Assembly (NCBI GenBank): GCA_032622095.1
Contig: CP136061.1
Location: 9,997,287 to 10,061,286 of the forward strand
Length of the DNA stretch: 64,000 nt
Reading direction: 5' to 3'
DNA from: Siphonodentalium dalli
Lineage: Eukaryota; Mollusca; Scaphopoda; Gadilida; Siphonodentaliidae
Below the pieces are notes generated by a model. The model was not told the DNA's origin and searched no databases. It was given only the letters and a program-made list of their open reading frames with translations. Made by a program: the position numbers and the translations under genes. Shown here piece after piece: positions 46,843 through 59,597 of this stretch (positions are counted from its first letter, which is position 1; every line of letters begins with the position of its first letter).

Positions 46843-49000
46843 CGGCCGAATTCTGGTCCCTGGTCTAGACCACCCTAATAATCACGGTGTTCCATGTCTG
46901 GACCTGGTCTCGCGAAACCACCTGGTCTCGATTTAGATTAGGCGGATTATTGTTCAATCAACGACGATCGGTGCATCGACGGACCAAGGCACGCTTGGTG
47001 CTCGAACAATATGATTGCGTTCACGTCGCGAATAGTTGAGCATTACTGTAACGGGTTATCACCGAACACGTGCGGTGTGTCGTCTTTACAGGCATGTGAT
47101 TAGAGTGTCTCCATGTGGATGGTGGGGGTGTTGTCTATATTTCCAATCCGCTCCATCCTAAGTTGGGGGGGATGAGACACACCAAGTTCTCATGTCGCCA
47201 CGACCCTACCTTTATGTTTATTTATTATGATAACCTATTTTGATGTCAGCGGTTTGAGTAAATGTTTTAGTTGAGTAAAACAAAACTTGATTCACGGCCG
47301 ATGGAACCACCCATGGCCTATACATTGTTTATACCACCTCCCCATGCACCGAATAATCAGTCTCAGAGACCGCCCTTTTAAATCTCAAACATATAATGGG
47401 CTAAAAACAATTGCGCCCATTATTTCAGTTGCCATCATTCCAATTTCCAAGAATCCAAATGGTAAGACATTATTGGAACAACGACGATTAACAAAATGTA
47501 CGTTAAAATAAGAATTTCTCAGAGATTTCTAGGGTTTGGTTTGGTTTGTTAGGGTTTATCGTCAATCCAGCCGCTAGGCCACACACGACGTTGTCAATTT
47601 TACGGGTAGAGGAAAGACCACGCATAGGCTTAATTTCACCGAGAAATCGTCCCACTGCGTGTAGAAACCACCGATCCCCGGAAAGCAACTGACAAACTTG
47701 CCCAGATACACGATTCCGGTCACCCTCCCTATGACGGGGTTCGAACCAGCTTCGTCAGCGCTGGACGGCCTGTGACGGTGTAATGCACCTGGCACTCTAC
47801 CGACTGAACCACCCGGGCCCCCGAGATTTATAGGGACACAAGATAGTAAACTCCATTCTTGTATTTCTTTTTCAGCAAATGCATTTATATAAAAGAATCA
47901 TAAATTTATATATTTTGATTTTTTTTCTTCTATTTTTGTTTTGTTTTTCATTTTATTTTAATGTTTTGAAAAAACAAAATTCTTTTGTTTGTTTTGTTTT
48001 TGTAATTTTTTTTTCTGGTTCTGTTTTTTGATTGTAATTTTTTTTTCGTCTTTACTGTTTTTTTGTTTGCTTTACGTTTAAAATAAAATTACATAAAACA
48101 TCAGTATTATTCTTGTTCAAAATACTGAAATAATCTACGTGAATGGGCGGTACGAGTAATCCCCAATAAGAAGCATTCCAACGTAAATTTTATGAATACG
48201 CCGGGAAAGCCCCGCATCCCGCCCATGCGATGTAAGACGAAAATGAAAATCCGATGTGCCATTCACTGTTATGCCGGGTCGCCCATGCTCATCCACAGCA
48301 AATCGCCGGGGTACACGCACGCATGATTGTTACAGTTATGATAGGTGACATTATATAAAACACAGTTACCATAGATCATTTCCAATGTCCAGTTAAAAGC
48401 CAGCTTGTGATTGCTCAAACTATTCACCATCGTGCGAATGACTGGCTTACAATCAAACTAATAATCCGTATTAGAGTTCTGCACCATAAATATATTCTCG
48501 AAACCAGACTTCGCTATTCTCGTCTCAGGTTCAAGTCTCGGTTTATACAAAAATCTCAGACCAGGGGGGGACTAGGTCTCAGTTGGAGACTATTACCTAT
48601 AACACACATAATTATGGATTATATTAAATCTTGTCCAGTTCATATATAATTATAATCTTTACTCTACACGATATACAAATATAACACAATTACAATTTGG
48701 TTAACATAAAGATAAATGCTTCCAAAAAATACTTATGTTTCTGTTACCAGAACTTGTACGTTACCACATGGTTCGAATTATGAACAGACCAACAAAGGCT
48801 TGAATGACAATAAGAAGGCAAACCTTGGTTTACGTAAACCTGAGTTTCAAAAAGACGAGAATACGGACCAGTGCTGACCAATAATCCCAGCTTACTCGCC
48901 TCGAAGCTGGGTAACACATCGCGATCACCGTGGTTTCGGCCTGGTCTAGACTATAGTTTACATGAAACCCTGGTCTAGACCAGGGACCATAATTCGGCTG
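46843..49000. mobile_element. TIR DNA transposon (non-autonomous), 2.16 kb, TAT duplication
   Basis: Ends CGGCCGAATTCTGGTCCCTG and CAGGGACCATAATTCGGCTG are inverted repeats continuing through the palindrome GGTCTAGACC, about 30 bp in all. The left arm of the giant inverted repeat shows the uninterrupted site ...CCATATGTGTC..., so TAT is duplicated on insertion. Inside are a SINE (47531-47821), a T-rich low-complexity patch (47905-48080) and internal echoes of the terminus (46905-46935, 48520-48570, 48935-48960). I see no transposase; a 3-bp target does not settle the superfamily. Confidence 0.8.
47531..47821 (-). mobile_element. tRNA-derived SINE
   Basis: The minus strand starts GGGCCCGGGTGGTTCAGTCG with a pol III box A (TGGTTCAGTCGG) and box B (GGTTCGAACCC) about 50 bp apart. 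It continues into a body with GGGCAAGTTTGTCAGTTGCT and ends in an (AAACC)n-like tail. GAGATTT flanks both sides, a plausible target duplication. The head has no anticodon-loop structure I can defend as a functional tRNA. Confidence 0.85.
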
Positions 49001-49545
49001 TATGTGTCTGCGATGCACTGCATATAACGCAGCACAATTCTTACAAAATTAAAGCCAACCCTTTGATAACAAAAGCATTTGTGAGAGAAAGCATGCTCAG
49101 CGTCTTTATTAGTTATGTGCTTATCGGCGAATGATTCCTACAGGTATGAATCTTAAAGGGGCCAAATATGATGCCAGTGGACCGAAATTATGATAATTTT
49201 GTATACACGCGAATTTTCGAGAAGGTTCGAGAAGATTCGAGATGTAGAATGTTCGAGAAGTCGACGGTTCGAGAAATAAATGCGTGGGTTGAAAAAAAGG
49301 TGGAGTTTATAAGATAAATAAACATAGAAAAGGAGGGATTATAAATAATAAGTCCTATAAAATAAATGCAACATAGACAAGGAGGGATTAAAATAACATA
49401 TAAAATAGAAAAGGAGGAGTTTATGGCCATACATAGAAAAGAGGGCTTTGTAAGACTATGGGGGCATAGGACATGCACATACATATAGGGGAAGGGCGTC
49501 ATACCAGCTGCCCCCACAGGCACGAACATGCTGCTGCTCCTGACA

Positions 49546-49959
49546 CTGTTGAATATAATTATGTCTGTATATGTATAAATATGTATATGTGTATATATGT
49601 GTGTGTATATGTTCATTTATTATACTGGAAGATTATCCCTTAACCTCATCCATTATTATACTGCTCGACACCCAAAATTTAAATTAATGATCATTCAATC
49701 ACCTTCGTCAAGTAGTAACCCCTCTTGTACAATTTTGAAGCCAACACAATGCCCATCTATATATACCTGGTCCGTACACGGCTTATGCTATAGCCATATA
49801 ATATGTATTACTCATTAAACAGGGGGTGGCAGGATAACAGTTTATATTGGACTAAACCGTCCCTCTCAATATACCACCTAGATGTGTGATTGTTTATCTT
49901 GTTCTTTCTATGTTATGTATGTATATGTGTATATTGGAAATAAATTATCCTATCCTATC
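49546..49959. other. TG/TA-rich sequence, nothing recognised
   Basis: Short TATATGTGTATATGTGTG run at 49570-49615; no gene. Confidence 0.5.
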
Positions 49960-50455
49960 CTTGTAAGGAAACTGCGCTTCGGCCCAGACGGCATATCCCC
50001 CAGATTGTTGAAGGGTCAACCTCCGATCTATCTGTTCCTCTGTGTGGTTCGTTTAATCGTTCTATTGAAATATTCACATCAGAAACATGGAATGAAGCGA
50101 CAGTAACTCGTATATTTCAGAAAGGCCCAAAATCATATACTGGAAACTATCAGCTCGTGATTTTGGCATGTATCATATGCAAAGAATTATAATCTTTTAT
50201 CAACGAGTCAATAGTGTGGAGCAGTATTCAGTGTTCAACATGGATTCAGAAATGCGATGTTAATAAACACTTTGTATCATACCTATCTCAAGTCGCCACC
50301 GGGCTGCATAAGGGTGAGCCTGTATATTCCATATACTTGGATTTTCAAATGGCATTTGACAATCTTCCACATGAAAGACTACTGTATAAGCCAAAGTCAT
50401 ATGGGATTGCATAACATGTGTTGAACTGGATTAAGGAATTCTTAAGCGGGAGGGT
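49960..50455 (+). pseudogene. LINE RT fragment
   Basis: Plus-strand frames read KLRFGPDGISPRLLKG, then TVTRIFQKGPKSYTGNYQ, ACIICKEL, SIVWSSIQCST, SYLSQVATGLHKGEPVYSIY, LDFQMAFDNLPHERLL (motif A) and HVLNWIKEFLSGR. This is the N-terminal half of a jockey/CR1-type RT, ending before the YADD box. Stops separate the blocks. Confidence 0.82.
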
Positions 50456-51084
50456 ATAATATTAGTATTATGTTTACATTTAAAAGCGCATTAGACAGTA
50501 AATTAACATTAGTTGCCTTTACAATAGCAATACATGTTTAAAACAAAGATATAATAACAAGGGGGGGGGGGTAAAACAATAATGTGAGTTTACAAAAAGA
50601 CCAAGGAAAATTAAAAAACTATCTAAAACAATTTCTAACAAAATTAAAATATAACCAATGGTGAATCTAAAATCTAAAGAAATTAGTGAATGGATAATAA
50701 AAGTGAATAATGCCAACTAATCAACTTCAACATATGATTTCAACGACTATTTGAAGTGTTTAACAGAGTGACATCGCCTGCAGCTGATTGGCAGTATATT
50801 TCAAAACGGATTGACACTTCCTGTAAACATATCTTCCTGTGATTCGTATTTGGTTTGCCGCCGATGGTATTCAGATTGAGTCAGTCCAGTGGTGTTAGAC
50901 CGAGTCCACCTCCCCATATTTCCCGAAACATATATGTAATGTAACAAAGTTGCGCCATATGGAGCGATTTGAAAATAATGATTACACCTTTACAATGCAT
51001 ACTGAATGTCATGAGTTCTTGAATTAGAAAATGTGCATAGGTGATCATATTTAGATTTGTTAGTCGTCAAGCGTACATTATTAG
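50456..51084. other. No recognised feature
   Basis: AT-rich, with a G-run at 50562-50571. Confidence 0.5.
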
Positions 51085-51223
51085 TTATCTTTGGTAACAT
51101 CGGGGGTACATGGAGATTTAATACCTGGATGTCGATTTTGAACCCCCAGGCGGAGCCGAGGTGTTCAAAAAGAGACATCGAGGTATTAAATTTCCATGTA
51201 CCCCCCGATGTTGCCGGAGATAA
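51085..51223. repeat. Long hairpin
   Basis: Arms of about 67 bp (51085-51153 and 51158-51223) share AACATCGGGGG(G)TACATGG, TTTAATACC and GATGTC with complements. The loop area reads CCAGGCGGAGCCGAGG. Confidence 0.88.
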
Positions 51224-51404
51224 CGATTTTGTCCCCAGCACAATAGCCATATCTCCTCAATTTAAGTAATTTTCATAGACTTTCCGATAAATTCACACCA
51301 ATAATGATAATTCAGTAGCCGACCTAAGGATCCGGCGTCAGGTGACGTCAAACTCGGCGTGCGAGAGCAACGTCACGATTGATGGAAACTGTCAGGTCAA
51401 GGGG

Positions 51405-51465
51405 CATTCATATACCCCCGATGTTTCACGTGCTCATACACCCCCGATGTTTCGCGCACGTTCTC
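51405..51465. repeat. Short imperfect direct repeat
   Basis: CCCCCGATGTTTC(A/G)CG occurs twice about 30 bp apart, echoing the ACATCGGGGG block of the adjacent hairpin. Confidence 0.6.
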
Positions 51466-51699
51466 TTATACCCCGCTGTCAAGAGTGGCGGGAGGCATGG
51501 TGATTTAAATGTAGCGTTGTAGCCAATCAGATTGCTAATTACAACCGGATGTGGGAACAAAATTGTTTATCAAAATGACAATCTTATCCACGTTCTCCTG
51601 TATGCTTGTAGTCAGTAGGGAGTTCAAACCGTAAACCAACAGAGTGCGCTATCACGGACGCCATTATCATTTCGAAGACGACCTCATATACTGCTGTGG

Positions 51700-52430
51700 T
51701 CACAATTGTAAAATGCCGCCCTTAAATCTATAATTGTACGCACTTCCCGTGGTCAACAGAAAGGTCAATATCATTCTTAACTTTTATGGCAGCCGTTTCT
51801 CTTGAGTTGTTCATTCTGTAATGCAGGCTGAAAGTTATCAAACAAATTATGGCTGTTCACGTGTTCCAGAAGTTGGATACTGACCGACTTTTTCACCAGA
51901 AATATCGATAAATTAGACACTGGCCTGTAATCTATTAGTACTTGTGGATCAATTGAGGCTTTTTCAATATAGGTAACAGCAATCCGAATAAACAGAGACA
52001 AAATTATGCTTGCCTTGGTCATTTTTCGCAAATCTCGTAGGAATTCGGTCCAATAATTATGATTTACTTTTCATCGTGTTGAGAACTTCTTCAAATTTTA
52101 ATACAGAAAAATCCTTTAATTTAGTGAACTCAAAAACATCAGTTGTCGATGCATCTGCGGGTAACAGCCGAGTGGTCTTTGAACACATTCCTCTCAATTA
52201 TTTCATGAAAAATCTTAACAAATGTGTCAGTTATATATTTATCATTATTATGGGGTGGCAATACTGCATCATCTGTTTTAGTTAAAAGTTTCACATATTC
52301 AAATATACGTGTCTGTCGCATGCGTAAGGATACTCTCAAAATAAGAATGATTGGCCACATGGACCGTCTTCGCAACACTGTTCGAACAAATCACCAGATC
52401 GGCTCGATTTTCTAGTGTTGTGCGTCTTGA
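51700..52430 (-). pseudogene. LINE RT fragment, decayed
   Basis: Minus-strand blocks DTFVKIFHEI, DRIPTRFAKN, DPQVLIDYRPVSNLS, QLLEHVNSHNLFDNFQ and AAIKVKNDIDLSVDHGK match the start of an L2/CR1-like RT in the right order, with many stops and shifts. Confidence 0.75.
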
Positions 52431-53369
52431 GAAATTCACTGACAGTTTATGTCGTTGCTTTTTCTCTTTAGGGACTTCGTCTGAAAACCAATGATATCGC
52501 TGTGACCTTATTTTGTATTGTTCGTGTTAAGTGATCATTGGAACAATGCAACATGCCATTCGTGTGATATCAGTCCCTTCCAATCCCTCAATAATTCGAT
52601 TATACACAACTCAGTATGAAATTTCACGAAAAATCACCGTTAGGATCTAGTCATATTTCAACAAGAAATTGACAGAACTGTGCAAATTTAGTGAGGCATA
52701 CAATGACTTATGAATATTTTAACTCAATGAAACAAAAATTGTCACTTTGTCTGAAAATGGCTGCCAAAATGGCGGCAAAACCTGGAAAATGGTAAATATT
52801 GCCCCATCATGCCATGCAATCGCTTACAAGTTGTGATTGATGACATTACCACAATTATTGTATTTTTATGTCACACACTTGACATCAAAATCGGCCAAAA
52901 TTAACTTTTCAGGTTTGGACCATTTATTAAAGTAAATAGAACTATCTTTGGTATCAAAAATGTTTATTGTTTTTGAGTTATCTTAAATGCGCCACACTAA
53001 TGTGTTTGTAGACAACATTACTCAAGATGGCTTCCAAAAGGCAAACACATTTGGTAATTTTGTTTACATATATCCCGAGCAGTATTCTCTGTTCCCAAGA
53101 GTTAGCAAATCGTAACTCACTTGGTTATTAACCATGTTACTTAATCCACTGACTACTACCTGTTTCACAGTTTCATTCCCGTTGTCTCTGTACCTTCTGA
53201 TGCATGGAAAATTAATTTTAAATGATGTACTGAAGTATGGAATTTGCCAAATATGTCTCTGGCAGAACGTCTAAACGCAATTGAGTGAAACCATATTATG
53301 TGGCTACTCTCGACCATTAGCATCAAAATCAACTTAGTATATGGTGTATGTCAAAACGGCAGCCAATGA
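52431..53369. other. No recognised feature
   Basis: Contains AAATGGCTGCCAAAATGGCGGC and similar words but no coding or clear repeat structure. Confidence 0.45.
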
Positions 53370-53845
53370 GTGAATGTGTGGTCATAGATGATGTGAATAG
53401 TTCTACAGGGAGTTATTGTATGGTCATGAATGGTGCGAAGGAGTAGCCTATGTGATGTGTCCATGGTGAGATGTGTAGGTTTACAAGGGTTATTGAAGTG
53501 GTGTGTGGGTATAATTATAGCAGCTGTATGTGCATATGCATATGTATGTATATAGAATGTTGTACATTGTATATAGTTATTGGCTATATGGCCATGTGTG
53601 TGACCAATATGTATACATGGGGTGAAAGTATGGCAAATGGTGAGGTGAATTGGTAAACAAGGAGTGACTTTATGACCATAATGTTGTGTGGGTATAAGGC
53701 GAGTGAGGAGTATATTCAATCATGCAGTGTGTAAATGGCCATATGTGCGGGGCATTTGTATATATACAAGGGTTGGATAGCCATTGTTGAGGTGTATATG
53801 TATACCAGGAGTTACCCTATGCTTATGGCTGCAGTGTATATGTAT
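53370..53845. repeat. Degenerate minisatellite-like region
   Basis: Loose repeats of 'ACAGGGAGTTATTGTATGGTCATGAATG'-type words (near 53405, 53480, 53655 and 53795), rich in TGTGTATATG. Unit length is irregular, about 70 bp or more. Shown in two pieces of the motif: ACAGGGAGTTATTGTATGG and TCATGAATGGTG. Confidence 0.5.
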
Positions 53846-55275
53846 ATCTATCTAACCGTACAATACCATTTACTTCACCTTACTTCTTGATTTATTTTAC
53901 TTCATGTCATTACAGGCAACGCATGAGAATAGTTCACTAAGTTAACTGTTAAAAGAGCATACCACATACAAGAATTTATCATGAAAACAGTACGTTATCC
54001 GACTATTGGGAAAACCTCGTCATTCTCCGTAACCGCGCCCAAGAGGCCAAATGTCGAGTAGTCCAGAATGAATCCCGGCGTTGCACAGATTGAAAATTAT
54101 TCAAACCTTTGCAAACCTTTGATGTGGTTGTCTATCGGTTAAAGCCATGCGGGGACATGTCTGGGGTGTATTCATTTGTTGGTTCTCCACCTTGGCAATT
54201 CCAACTACATACCATTGACCCAGATAAAAAGTCCCAAAACTTTGAGAATCTCATTTTGCTCATCAAACTTGCCTCGGAATTTTCCAACTGATACTTCAAG
54301 ATTTCCATTCTTTGTCAATTTCTAACGCAATTACATCCCCAGTTGGAAATTTCCAGTTAAATTTCTGTCTGAAGATTTTACCGAAATGGCGAAAGCAGTA
54401 ACATATTCGATTTTTGGTAGTATGTATATAATATCTAGTCTAGTAATGTGAAATCAGTGTTCGCGACGGAGTCCACATAACAGGTGCAATCTTGTCTTGA
54501 TTCTGGCACACAAAGCCATATGACGTAAATGACGTCATGGTCCATGTCATGACGTCTTTGCTGTTTTTAATTCAGCTAACTAACGAAATTAGTCAAATTG
54601 AAACTAATGTATAGGCCTAAATCGCATAGGAATTCTTCGGAAACGGTGAAGTTGCCAACTTAATATTCAACCCGGTGGTCCACTTCCGATTCAAGTGCTT
54701 TAACAATTTCTTTGGGCGATCAATTGCCCCAAGAGGGGATACCAATTCGAGAGCGATACAAGACCGGAAGTCATGTGATTTTTGACCCCTATTTTATACG
54801 CCGCTCTAGATCGCGTCGAAATTCTGTTTCATGGTATTGAAAAATGAATGACGTAATTCACGCCTAAACATGAAAAGCAACAACGCGCATGCGGCGCGTT
54901 GTGGTTGCTATAAGTAATGGTATGCATCACTTATTTTGCACAGTTCTGCTCATTTCTTGTTGAAATATGACTACAATCTCAATGGTGATGTTTGGTGAAA
55001 TTTCATACCGCGTTCTGTAAAATCAAATTATTGATGGATCGGGTGGGGCTGGTATCAAACGAACGGCACATTTCATTGCGACCAGTTAACACGATCAATA
55101 AAAAATAAAGTCATAGTTCCGAACCAGTTCCATACAGAACAAACTGGTCAAGAAGATAGTAGTGAAAAAACGTTAAATTTCCTGTTTCAGCTCCCATTTT
55201 GACGACCATCCTGAACGGGGAGTTCCAATTTCGCCCTAAAAATGTGCCACTATATCGAGCTGAGTCAGCCTAATT
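53846..55275. other. No recognised feature
   Basis: Unique-looking sequence. A 60-codon frame at 54109-54291 has no recognisable motif. Confidence 0.45.
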
Positions 55276-55675
55276 TTAACCCTTTACCCAACAGAACGGC
55301 CCTGTGCCAATGCATTCTCTTATATATGCGAGTCGACCATAGGTCGCCTCGCATATATAAGAGAATGCATTGGCTTAACACATTAAAAATTATAAAATTG
55401 TTAAAGAATGTAAGAAAAAATCGTAAAAAGTGTTAAAAAAAGATTTTGTTTAGGCCAATGCATTCTCTTATATATGCGAGGCGACCTATGGTCGACTCGC
55501 ATATATAAGAGAATGCATTGGCACAGGGCATAACTGTAACCATCACAATGTGGTCAATGAGCCGGTTCCAATGATATCCATATTTGTATGGTTCTATTGA
55601 GACAGACCGAAGATATTTTAGGCTGTTGAAGCTTTATTTGACCGGTTTTGGCCGGTTTTGTTGGGTAAAGGGTTA
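55276..55675 (+). mobile_element. TTAA/piggyBac-like MITE, copy 8
   Basis: Full-length copy with both hairpins. The right flank reads TTAT rather than TTAA, a single decay step in the target duplication. Confidence 0.92.
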
Positions 55676-56634
55676 TATCGTATATTCCATAGTAAGATTA
55701 ATTGCGACATTAATAAATTATTTAACCCCGAAACGCTCTTTAAATTCGGAAAAAAAACCTAAAAGATGGGTTAAAGTGAAACTTCTGCTTGGCTCCATAT
55801 CTAATATCAATTGGTATGTTAATATGAATATATTTGCAAAATGTCATGCCTTAGTCACGAAGAGAATAATTCTTTTACTAATCTACTCCACTATACAACA
55901 TCATGTGCATCCCGACACCACTGTGTTAATGACTTCCGTTCGATCAGTTAGTGGTATTTGTCAGTCATTGAGTGTGAAATATCGTCAGCCCGTATGCTCA
56001 TATCGCCAACGATCACAAACGGTTCCGAGAGATTCACATATTATCAAATTAGCATCACGAATTATTTCATGAATTTAGAAATTTTGCAACCACATGTTTA
56101 TTGTGAGGTCCATGTAATGAGTCTCGTATAGCCTGTGCCCGTTTCGTTGCACTATCACAAGTATCGTACCGGGCTGTGCATTCGTCGATTCGAATCTCGA
56201 TCATATTCGATATTTCGGAATCAAGTTGAAAATGAAAGCGTGTGTTCACCAGTACAGAAGGGGAATAAGATTAGTTTAGTAAACTAGATCACTTAGATCG
56301 CTTAGATGATCATATTCATGTCCCAACAACGTTCAAAACAGAAATGACGGCAATCGTATTTCCTGTACAATTTAAATGAAACGCACGGGCGCCGCTGAAA
56401 ACACATCGTTTTTTAGCCAATCACAACGATTATTTCTAGAAGAGGTGCCTCGAAAAGTCAACGGGGGAATTTCATAACAAGACAAGACATTACCAGAGTA
56501 CTCCATGCAAAGAAATCGAGTACGCCCAATACGAATTACACCACGAAATGTTTTCTCACCTGAGACCGAAAAAGCGCAGTATTTCGTTGACTATTCAGTC
56601 GAATTGTGACCATAAACTTTCAGTCGTATTACAA
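55676..56634. other. No recognised feature
   Basis: The open frames here are short and partly overlap the MITE; no domain seen. Confidence 0.5.
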
Positions 56635-56782
56635 AAGAAATAAATACACGGTGTATCGGTTTGTATGGTCAAGTTGTACCACAAAAAACTGATTGTAGGA
56701 CTCCGCTACGCGTCGTCCTACAATCAGTTTTTTTGTGGTACAACTTGACCATACACACCGATACACCGTGTATTTATTTCTT
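56635..56782. repeat. Long hairpin
   Basis: Arms of about 66 bp (56635-56700 and 56716-56782) with AAATAAATACACGGTGTATC, TGGTCAAGTTGTACCACAAA and complements. The 15-bp loop reads CTCCGCTACGCGTCG. Almost no mismatches. Confidence 0.92.
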
Positions 56783-59597
56783 AAACGTTTTTTTTCAAAT
56801 AAAGTTTTCAATTATGTTTCGGTAAATAAACAATATTGAAAGTAAATATCATGTCCATTTGTTATGTTTTTATCTTTTTGTTCTGCCTTGAAATGTTTCA
56901 TTTCTCATATTTTTATTTCTCATTGTGTATTATATGGCCAAAATATTTTCTTTTGCGAGCAAATTTGATTTTTGATACCTTTTTGAAAAAATGTTATATC
57001 CTGGAAACTTGTATGTGGGCAGTTGATAATTAATGGCTTCTGTCACTCACCATTCACACAATGATCTTAACAATAGCGCTCCCACTGTCACTAAATGTCA
57101 CTTTTTACGAAACATTAACTTGTTTATAAGATATTTGCAATTTGTTTTTTAAATGGCGTAGTCTTTAATAGTTGGGGGTAACTTTGAACGCTGACTGCTG
57201 TTTCTCCTCATTACTTGCGCCAGTCCATGCTGGACGCAAGTAATGTTTTCGATCCGGATCTTTGTCTGTTTATTTGTCCTTCCGCGAATATGTTACGTCA
57301 TACCGGAAGTACATACTGTAAATAATGCACACGCTAATATGAGATGATTGCATCAATTGTAATTTAAATCCACATATATTCTTAATTTGCATCGTTATCT
57401 GGTTTTATTTTGATAATAAATCGTTCATAAATGAACAATTTTGAATGATTTCTTCCTGGAAACCGATCAAGACGCCATGACGTCACGACGCACATAAGGA
57501 CGTCACGAGCTACATGGTCGCGCAAAACACCAGACATGACTGCGTCGATGTCCAGACAGCTTAGACTCGTATTACACCGACTGGCTAAACCATTCCATCT
57601 GCCAACAACTTCGTGTTTTATTATTATAAATATATATATATTGCATGGAAACAAAAGTGGGCAATAGTACTGCCCATTAGAAGTCTATTTTATGTAACTT
57701 GAAACTCGAAGAAATGAGTAAAGATCAAGTATAAAAAAAAGCGTGCGGAATCGTTTTTTTTCTTTTTCGCAGAGACAGTGAGGTGCCAACTGCCAACATA
57801 TTTCTTGAAAGTTCAAAGCATTTTCGAAAGATCCTGGTGCATATAAATCGTGTCCGGCCAAACAGTCGAGCGCGTGGTTCAATTGAAAAACAATTGCACT
57901 GAAAAATGTGAATGTGCACAGAAACATGGATTATTAAAATGCCTTATTAATTAACTGGGGAAACAAGCTTTCTCATTCTCAACGCAATATATAGGCATTT
58001 TGATGGTATGTTCCCGAAGATTGTAGATCAGTTGCTAATGAGGGAACGTTCCCATTGACACAATGTTAATCAAAGACTAGCCAATGGTCGCGTGTCTTTT
58101 ATTTAATTGTGTCGGTATTTGTAATTATGTGATTCTCGTCAAACTAGTAATTTAACCCAATAGGTATATAATATAGCATCATCGGCAACCAATCATTTTC
58201 ACACCCTTTCTATAAATATGTCGAACAACTCGTACGTATCACTGTCCGCACACACAACTCTTTCTGCGATGGGTGATATCTAGAGTCTTGTTATCGATCT
58301 CTCAAACGAGAGGCACCCGTGGTTCAAACTGTTGTTGGTAAGACGCCACAAAACATGCCAAATGTGTGATGGGCGCAAGTATAGGCAGCTCCAGAGAGTG
58401 CATTCTAGTTCTAAATATTTTGACTGCGTTTGTGAGGCATGTTGGTGTTTTCATGTTTACATTATCTTATTATGGTCCCAAATGTAATATATATTGAATA
58501 AAAAATGCTGTGGACAGATTTAACCCGGTGTATGTGCGCTGATGTAACGGTAAATAAGTCTGAAATCTGGCTGCGATGCCTGTCTGTCACCTAAATTCGT
58601 AATTATAAACCTGGCTATTCGTAATAATTTAGGTTTCCTGGCAAATCATTAAAACATATGTTTATTTGTGGTCAGATTTAATGATCTTGAATTATGTTCG
58701 CAATGTTCTAAGATGAATATGTGCATTGCACTGAGAGTACCAACAACGTTGTTTTTTTTCTATATTCCATTGTTCATAATTGTCAGGCATTGATAGTGAT
58801 TATGCCATTGTTGGAACCTTGCTATTTTAGGTCAAAAATGTAGTCTCATTTTGGGGAAGTACAGTAAGAACCATAAGATCAACAGCATGATAAATCAGTT
58901 GAAACATCTCGATTACGTGTCACAGGTACAACAAGGACAATAGCGTATACATAGCTTATAGCCCCTCAGTGGAAGGAGGTTTTTGCAACGAGGGACCATA
59001 TATTATGTGTTTAAAGTATAATATGAAGAACAAAATTAACAAAATGTTCGTGATTTTGGTGTGCACGAGCAACGTGCGAATCTTACCTATGGTATATATA
59101 GGTAATTGGTCACATAGTGTGCAAACAATACATATGCATCAAATACCATATAGTTATATATGTTTATGATTTTGTGCAAGCTGTTTAAGCAATGTCACCA
59201 AATTGAGAAATGAGGAATACTCTTTATAACGTACAGGTTGAAAATGATGCTTTCATATGACACATTCGCAAAAACAGACAGAGTGTTCAAAGTTACCCCA
59301 AACGTCAGGGTAACTTTGAACACCAGTTTTTTTTAATACCCCTGTGTCATCAATGTCGGTACACATTAAAAAAGACCTTTGTTTTGAGAGAACCACTTCT
59401 TCCCATGTTTTTGGAAACATTCAGATCTTACATAATATAATCTTTTTAAAAATATCGACAGAGAAACACAGAAAGTGTTGAAAGTTACCCCGGTTTACGG
59501 TACCCAGAACTCCAATAAATCACATCAACTTCGACTGTAGTCTGGTGTCTGTTTTAAGCAGACAGCTGCTTGTTTGAAACCGCTAACTGTTTGTAAA
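56783..59597. other. No gene recognised; small hairpins
   Basis: Two small hairpins: 57213-57249 (CATTACTTGCG.../CGCAAGTAATG) and 59283-59321 (GTTCAAAGTTACCC/GGGTAACTTTGAAC). Open frames at 57382-57654, 57685-57927 and 58969-59169 show no recognisable domain or splice context. Confidence 0.5.

Larger units (their letters stand above)
42856..49545 (-). repeat. Giant inverted repeat, right arm
   Basis: Reverse-complement partner of 38134-41795. It is longer because it contains more of the ACCTTAAAGGT units, a region without counterpart (about 45000-45810) that includes a TTAA MITE, and a 2.16-kb TIR element (46843-49000). The outer end matches the left arm's outer end (CATGCTGCTG at 49530). 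Confidence 0.9.

Noticed and set aside
47574-47821. tRNA gene
   Set aside because: Boxes A and B are present, but the body, AAACC tail and flanking duplication mark it as a SINE.
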